Shown in pieces: positions 24,001 to 26,172 of a DNA stretch of 26,172 bases. The translations under genes were made by a program, and so were the position numbers. Origin of the DNA: Clostridia bacterium (GTDB taxonomy: Bacteria > Bacillota > Clostridia > Oscillospirales > Ruminococcaceae). Under the pieces are notes generated by a model. It saw only the letters and a list, made by a program, of their open reading frames with translations. It was not told where the DNA came from and made no database searches. Numbering within the stretch: position 1 is the stretch's first letter; each line of letters starts with the position of its first letter. Location: contig JAGKVC010000023.1 of assembly GCA_021152595.1 (NCBI GenBank), positions 1 through 26,172 of the forward strand, given 5' to 3'.

Positions 24001-24071
24001 CAGTGAGTGATATTTGTATCTTAATTTTACCACGTTAAAGCGGTAATGTCAATAGGCAAATTCACTCACTG
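24001..24071 (-). promoter_or_regulatory. Recombinase promoter flanked by a 10-bp inverted repeat
   Basis: Minus strand: TTGACA (24047-24052), 17-bp spacer, TAAAAT (24024-24029), a strong sigma-A promoter. The -35 box overlaps the stop codon of the 56-aa gene. CAGTGAGTGA at 24001-24010 and its exact inverse TCACTCACTG at 24062-24071 flank the promoter symmetrically, suggesting a paired operator. Confidence 0.72.
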
Positions 24072-24219
24072 ATAAATTTTCTGCATCGGCTTCCCTGTTG
24101 ATTTCCTTGATAACCTCAGCTATCTTGCCTGCCATATATTCAATATATATTTCCTCAAGCGTTTTTCCATTATCAGAAAACACTCGATTTACAACAATTT
24201 TATACTCTTGTGCCTGCAT
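24049..24219 (-). CDS. 56-aa acidic small protein upstream of the recombinase, unknown function
   Basis: A short gene: ATG at 24219, TGA at 24049-24051. It is preceded by AGGAGGAG about 5 nt from the ATG, an excellent ribosome-binding site. The product begins MQAQEYKIVVNRVF and continues with KTLEEIYIEYMAGKIAEVIKEIN, an amphipathic helix-forming stretch, and ends VSEFAY. No membrane segment or cysteine. I do not recognise a named family; such small genes commonly precede recombinases in clostridial elements. It lies 40 bp after the frameshifted XRE gene, and the recombinase promoter begins at its stop codon. Confidence 0.7.
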   Translation of the reverse strand: MQAQEYKIVVNRVFSDNGKTLEEIYIEYMAGKIAEVIKEINREADAENLSVSEFAY

Positions 24220-24259
24220 TTATGCTCCTCCTTTGATTCTCAGCGATGTAAATATGTAT

Positions 24260-24717
24260 TTATGATTGTTCAATTATATGAATTCTTATTTCATAATCAT
24301 CTTCTTGCATAAAATTCGTTGTAGTTTTCAATTTTGGAAATCCAAGCCGAATTAAATAATCATTACATTGCTCTATTGTAATATCAGATGCGAATGATAG
24401 ATTGATTAGTAGCTTATACACTAACGACTTTTTATCAGATCCAAGCGTTAAGTGAGCAAGACTAAACAAATATTCTGCTTTAGAGTAATTTATTTTCAGA
24501 CCTATGCAGAGCATCACTAAAACAATATAATCACTTGGTATATGCCCTGATCTATATTTGATAACTGCATTTGGTGATAATCCACTTTTTTGGCTAATTC
24601 ATTTACCGATAGCTTTTGTTCTTCCATATATTTTTTTAAAACACTACCAAAATCATCATCTGACTTCATCTCAAAATTAAAAGCTTCCTGAGATAACATC
24701 ATAACATTCAATTTCAT
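24260..24717 (-). pseudogene. XRE-family helix-turn-helix regulator broken by a -1 frameshift
   Basis: Two minus-strand frames form one gene. The 5' part (ATG 24717, with GGAGG 10 nt upstream) encodes DFGSVLKKYMEEQKLSVNELAKK, the first half of an XRE-type HTH. After a run of six A (24586-24591) the frame ends at TAG (24517-24519) with a non-homologous tail. In the -1 frame the HTH continues directly: SGLSPNAVIKYRSGHIPSDY, then LCIGLKINYSKAEYLF and a C-terminal domain to the TAA at 24260. Adding one A to the run restores a continuous 152-aa protein. It could be a true pseudogene, a sequencing indel in a homopolymer, or a gene read by slippage. It is the likely repressor of the neighbouring recombinase genes. 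Confidence 0.82.
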
Positions 24718-24779
24718 CGTCTTGCTCACCTCCTTGTTGAAAATTTGTCCGTTTTGTGTTGTATCGTGCCGTGTTATTT

Positions 24780-24915
24780 ATTTTATCACATTACTAAAAA
24801 AAATGCGACACACTGACAGTGTGTGTACAGAAACGTCGCAATATAGGCGTTTATTAGTATTTTGCAGTCAAAAAATGCCTTAAAACACCCGTTTTTGACA
24901 CACTGACAGTGTGTC
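24780..24915 (-). promoter_or_regulatory. Twin palindromic operators upstream of the XRE gene
   Basis: The same 17-bp palindrome, ACACACTGACAGTGTGT, occurs at 24808-24824 and 24898-24914, exactly 90 bp apart. The second extends to 19 bp (GAC...GTC). TGCGAC (24804-24809) and GTCGCA (24835-24840) form an outer inverted repeat around the first copy. A possible minus-strand -10, TAAAAT (24780-24785), would place the first copy at or just upstream of the -35 region. The 230-bp gap 24718-24947 holds no gene that I can see. Confidence 0.65.
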
Positions 24916-24947
24916 TTGTAGGAACAACAAAATTTTTCGGCAGTTTT

Positions 24948-25937
24948 TTATACACATTTCACAATTTTTCTCATTCGGTCAAGTTTTTCCGAATATTCCT
25001 TAACCAGATGTGAAGGAGAAAGTATTCTTATCCTATCTTCAAGCATAAAAATCCATCCCCAGAAAGTAGGACTATCCTCAACCGGCAGCTTGGCATAATA
25101 TCTGTCCTCCCCTAACTTTGTGATTTTTGTATCCTCTCCATACTTATCATATATGATATTCATAGCTTTAAAGTCAAACTCAAATTCCGCTGTTATCCTA
25201 TGTCCGCTGTACATACTGAAAACCGATGAACGATACCTCTGAATACATTCATCCCTATCAAAGGGAATATCACCTATATTCTTTTTATTGATAACAGTGT
25301 CCTCCATTCGGTCTATGCGGAAAGTCTTTTCCCTACTGCACCCGGAGTGCGGATCGTATGCTATCAAATAGTAATTATCCATTCCATTTATCATTGTTAT
25401 CGGACAAACCTCATAAACCTTCTTGCTATGTCGATATACCCGTTTTTTGTTTTCATCAAGGTCAAAATATCTGAAATTCATCCTTTTCCCTCTTGACAGT
25501 GCTTCTTGAATGACATTTATGGAGTAATAGGTGTAGCAGTTGTTATGCTTCTGCCTGTTATCTATAACAATGTCCTTCATATATTGAAGCAGCATTTCAC
25601 TATCCGTAAGTCTGAGGACTTTATTTATAAGCGTCGCTGCTTTATTGGGAGTAATAAACTTAGCAGAAATTATTGAGTCTATCAGCAACCTCGCTTCTGT
25701 AGTATCAAAATGCTCCGAAGGGAGATAATACTTATGATATTTTCCAACTTTTCCAGTTATCAAATCGAATCCTGCTTCCTTTATGATTTTTATATCAGCT
25801 GTTAATGTGTTCTTGTTGGGACACATTCCTTTTGAAAAAAGAAAATTCATTATTTCCGAATACCCTACCGGACTGTTTTCAGAACTTTCCTCCATTATGT
25901 ATTTTAAGATTGCCAACAGCTGCAGTCTGCTTTTCAT
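24948..25937 (-). CDS. WYL-domain transcriptional regulator
   Basis: A 329-aa regulator of the DeoR/YafY-like WYL type. The N-terminal winged helix (about 1-70) includes YSEIMNFLFSKGMCPNKNTLTADIKIIKEAGFDL. The WYL domain (about 135-215) carries FRYFDLDENKK and YYLIAYDPHSGCSREKTFRIDRM, the family's variable WYL motif and conserved basic/aromatic ligand pocket. A WCX-like C-terminal domain follows (about 235-325). GGACAGGA lies just before the ATG. WYL proteins sense nucleic acids or nucleotides and control defence islands and mobile elements. Here it probably controls the element; its own promoter carries a long palindrome. Confidence 0.92.
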   Translation of the reverse strand: MKSRLQLLAILKYIMEESSENSPVGYSEIMNFLFSKGMCPNKNTLTADIKIIKEAGFDLITGKVGKYHKYYLPSEHFDTTEARLLIDSIISAKFITPNKAATLINKVLRLTDSEMLLQYMKDIVIDNRQKHNNCYTYYSINVIQEALSRGKRMNFRYFDLDENKKRVYRHSKKVYEVCPITMINGMDNYYLIAYDPHSGCSREKTFRIDRMEDTVINKKNIGDIPFDRDECIQRYRSSVFSMYSGHRITAEFEFDFKAMNIIYDKYGEDTKITKLGEDRYYAKLPVEDSPTFWGWIFMLEDRIRILSPSHLVKEYSEKLDRMRKIVKCV

Positions 25938-25959
25938 ATTTCCTGTCCTCTCACATAAA

Positions 25960-26019
25960 ATTATACAATTTTTTGTTGAATTTTTGCAACAGCTTCAATC
26001 CCAAATATTTGGGATTGAA
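25960..26019 (-). promoter_or_regulatory. Promoter of the WYL regulator with upstream 26-bp perfect palindrome
   Basis: Minus strand: TTGCAA (25984-25989), 18-bp spacer, perfect TATAAT (25960-25965). A perfect 26-bp palindrome at 25994-26019, with core CAATCCCAAATATTTGGGAT, begins 4 bp upstream of the -35 box. No T run follows on either strand within a few bases, so a protein-binding site is likelier than a terminator. The position suits an activator or looping autoregulator. Confidence 0.7.
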
Positions 26020-26042
26020 AGCCCTTTTTCAAAGATAAAAAT

Positions 26043-26078
26043 AAAAAAACTGTGTACTCATTATGAATACACAGTTTT
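26043..26078 (-). terminator. Terminator of a gene lying right of the window
   Basis: Read on the minus strand, an 11-bp stem (26068-26078 with 26046-26056) runs into seven T (26043-26049). It must end transcription arriving from beyond the right edge. Confidence 0.82.
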
Positions 26079-26092
26079 CAGCCTGTCCACAA

Positions 26093-26121
26093 AGCCCCTC
26101 TGCGAGCAACGCAGAGGGGCT
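26093..26121. repeat. Perfect GC-rich 12-bp hairpin
   Basis: AGCCCCTCTGCG (26093-26104) pairs perfectly with CGCAGAGGGGCT (26110-26121) across a 5-nt loop. Its GC content stands out in AT-rich DNA. No T run follows on either strand. It lies 14 bp upstream (minus strand) of the terminator at 26043-26078 and may be part of a tandem terminator or a binding site. The remaining 26122-26172 shows no gene. Confidence 0.6.
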
Positions 26122-26172
26122 AATTACACAGAATATCAGGCAAAAACAAGATCAGAACACAAAAATGGGATA

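Larger units (their letters stand above)
22240..26172. mobile_element. Left end of an integrated element (serine-recombinase type), right end outside window
   Basis: The base composition changes from GC-rich to AT-rich between the glsB-like promoter and the recombinase stop. The genes switch from housekeeping to recombinase and regulators. A large serine recombinase sits within about 140 bp of the junction, where integrases of such elements usually lie. The exact attachment core cannot be fixed because the other end is not in the window. Conjugation or cargo genes, if any, lie further right, so integrative conjugative, mobilizable and prophage origins all remain possible. Confidence 0.75.

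Overview
The window looks like chromosomal DNA of a gut or rumen Gram-positive anaerobe close to Ruminococcus (Oscillospiraceae). Support comes from a GH44 glucanase ending in a type I dockerin, which is the mark of a cellulosome producer. A lipoprotein GH16 glucanase, a SpoIID protein, Firmicutes-type Shine-Dalgarno sites, TTG starts and sigma-A promoters agree with this. Bases 1 to about 22,240 are GC-rich with uniform codon use. From about 22,240 to the right edge the DNA becomes clearly AT-rich and carries mobile-element genes.

Layout. (1) 1-6,490, polysaccharide use: the 3' part of a dockerin-bearing GH44 glucanase (+), an ABC-F ATPase (-), a secreted leucine-rich-repeat protein (-) and a GH16 laminarinase/lichenase-type lipoprotein with a C-terminal carbohydrate-binding module (+). 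(2) 6,637-20,727, an unbroken run of minus-strand genes. In transcription order: citrate synthase, an integrin-like lipoprotein, a response regulator and histidine kinase pair, a DUF3592 protein, a DUF1385 (YqhQ-like) membrane protein, a hairpin-repeat array, a CbrC-family protein, a Kv-like potassium channel, a small basic membrane protein, prmC, a DUF4272 protein, recA, recX, rimO and pgsA. Many joints are 4-bp overlaps or gaps under 60 bp, so these are probably a few long operons. (3) 20,779-22,240: spoIID-like gene (+), divergent from citrate synthase, and a GlsB/YeaQ-family small membrane protein (-) with a consensus promoter. (4) 22,240-26,172: one end of an integrated element. It holds a large serine recombinase, a 56-aa small gene, an XRE-type regulator broken by a single-base frameshift, and a WYL-domain regulator. 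Several strong palindromes sit at the promoters.

How the genes work together. GH44 and GH16 attack beta-glucans, one on the cellulosome and one on the membrane. recA/recX, rimO, pgsA and prmC are housekeeping functions for recombination, ribosome modification, phospholipid synthesis and translation termination. The right-hand element looks like an integrative element whose recombinase operon is controlled by an XRE and a WYL regulator. I see no CRISPR array, rRNA, tRNA or defence system. The least explained features are the triple hairpin array at 13,662-13,893, the symmetric inverted repeats around the recombinase promoter, the duplicated operator-like palindromes, and the broken XRE gene.
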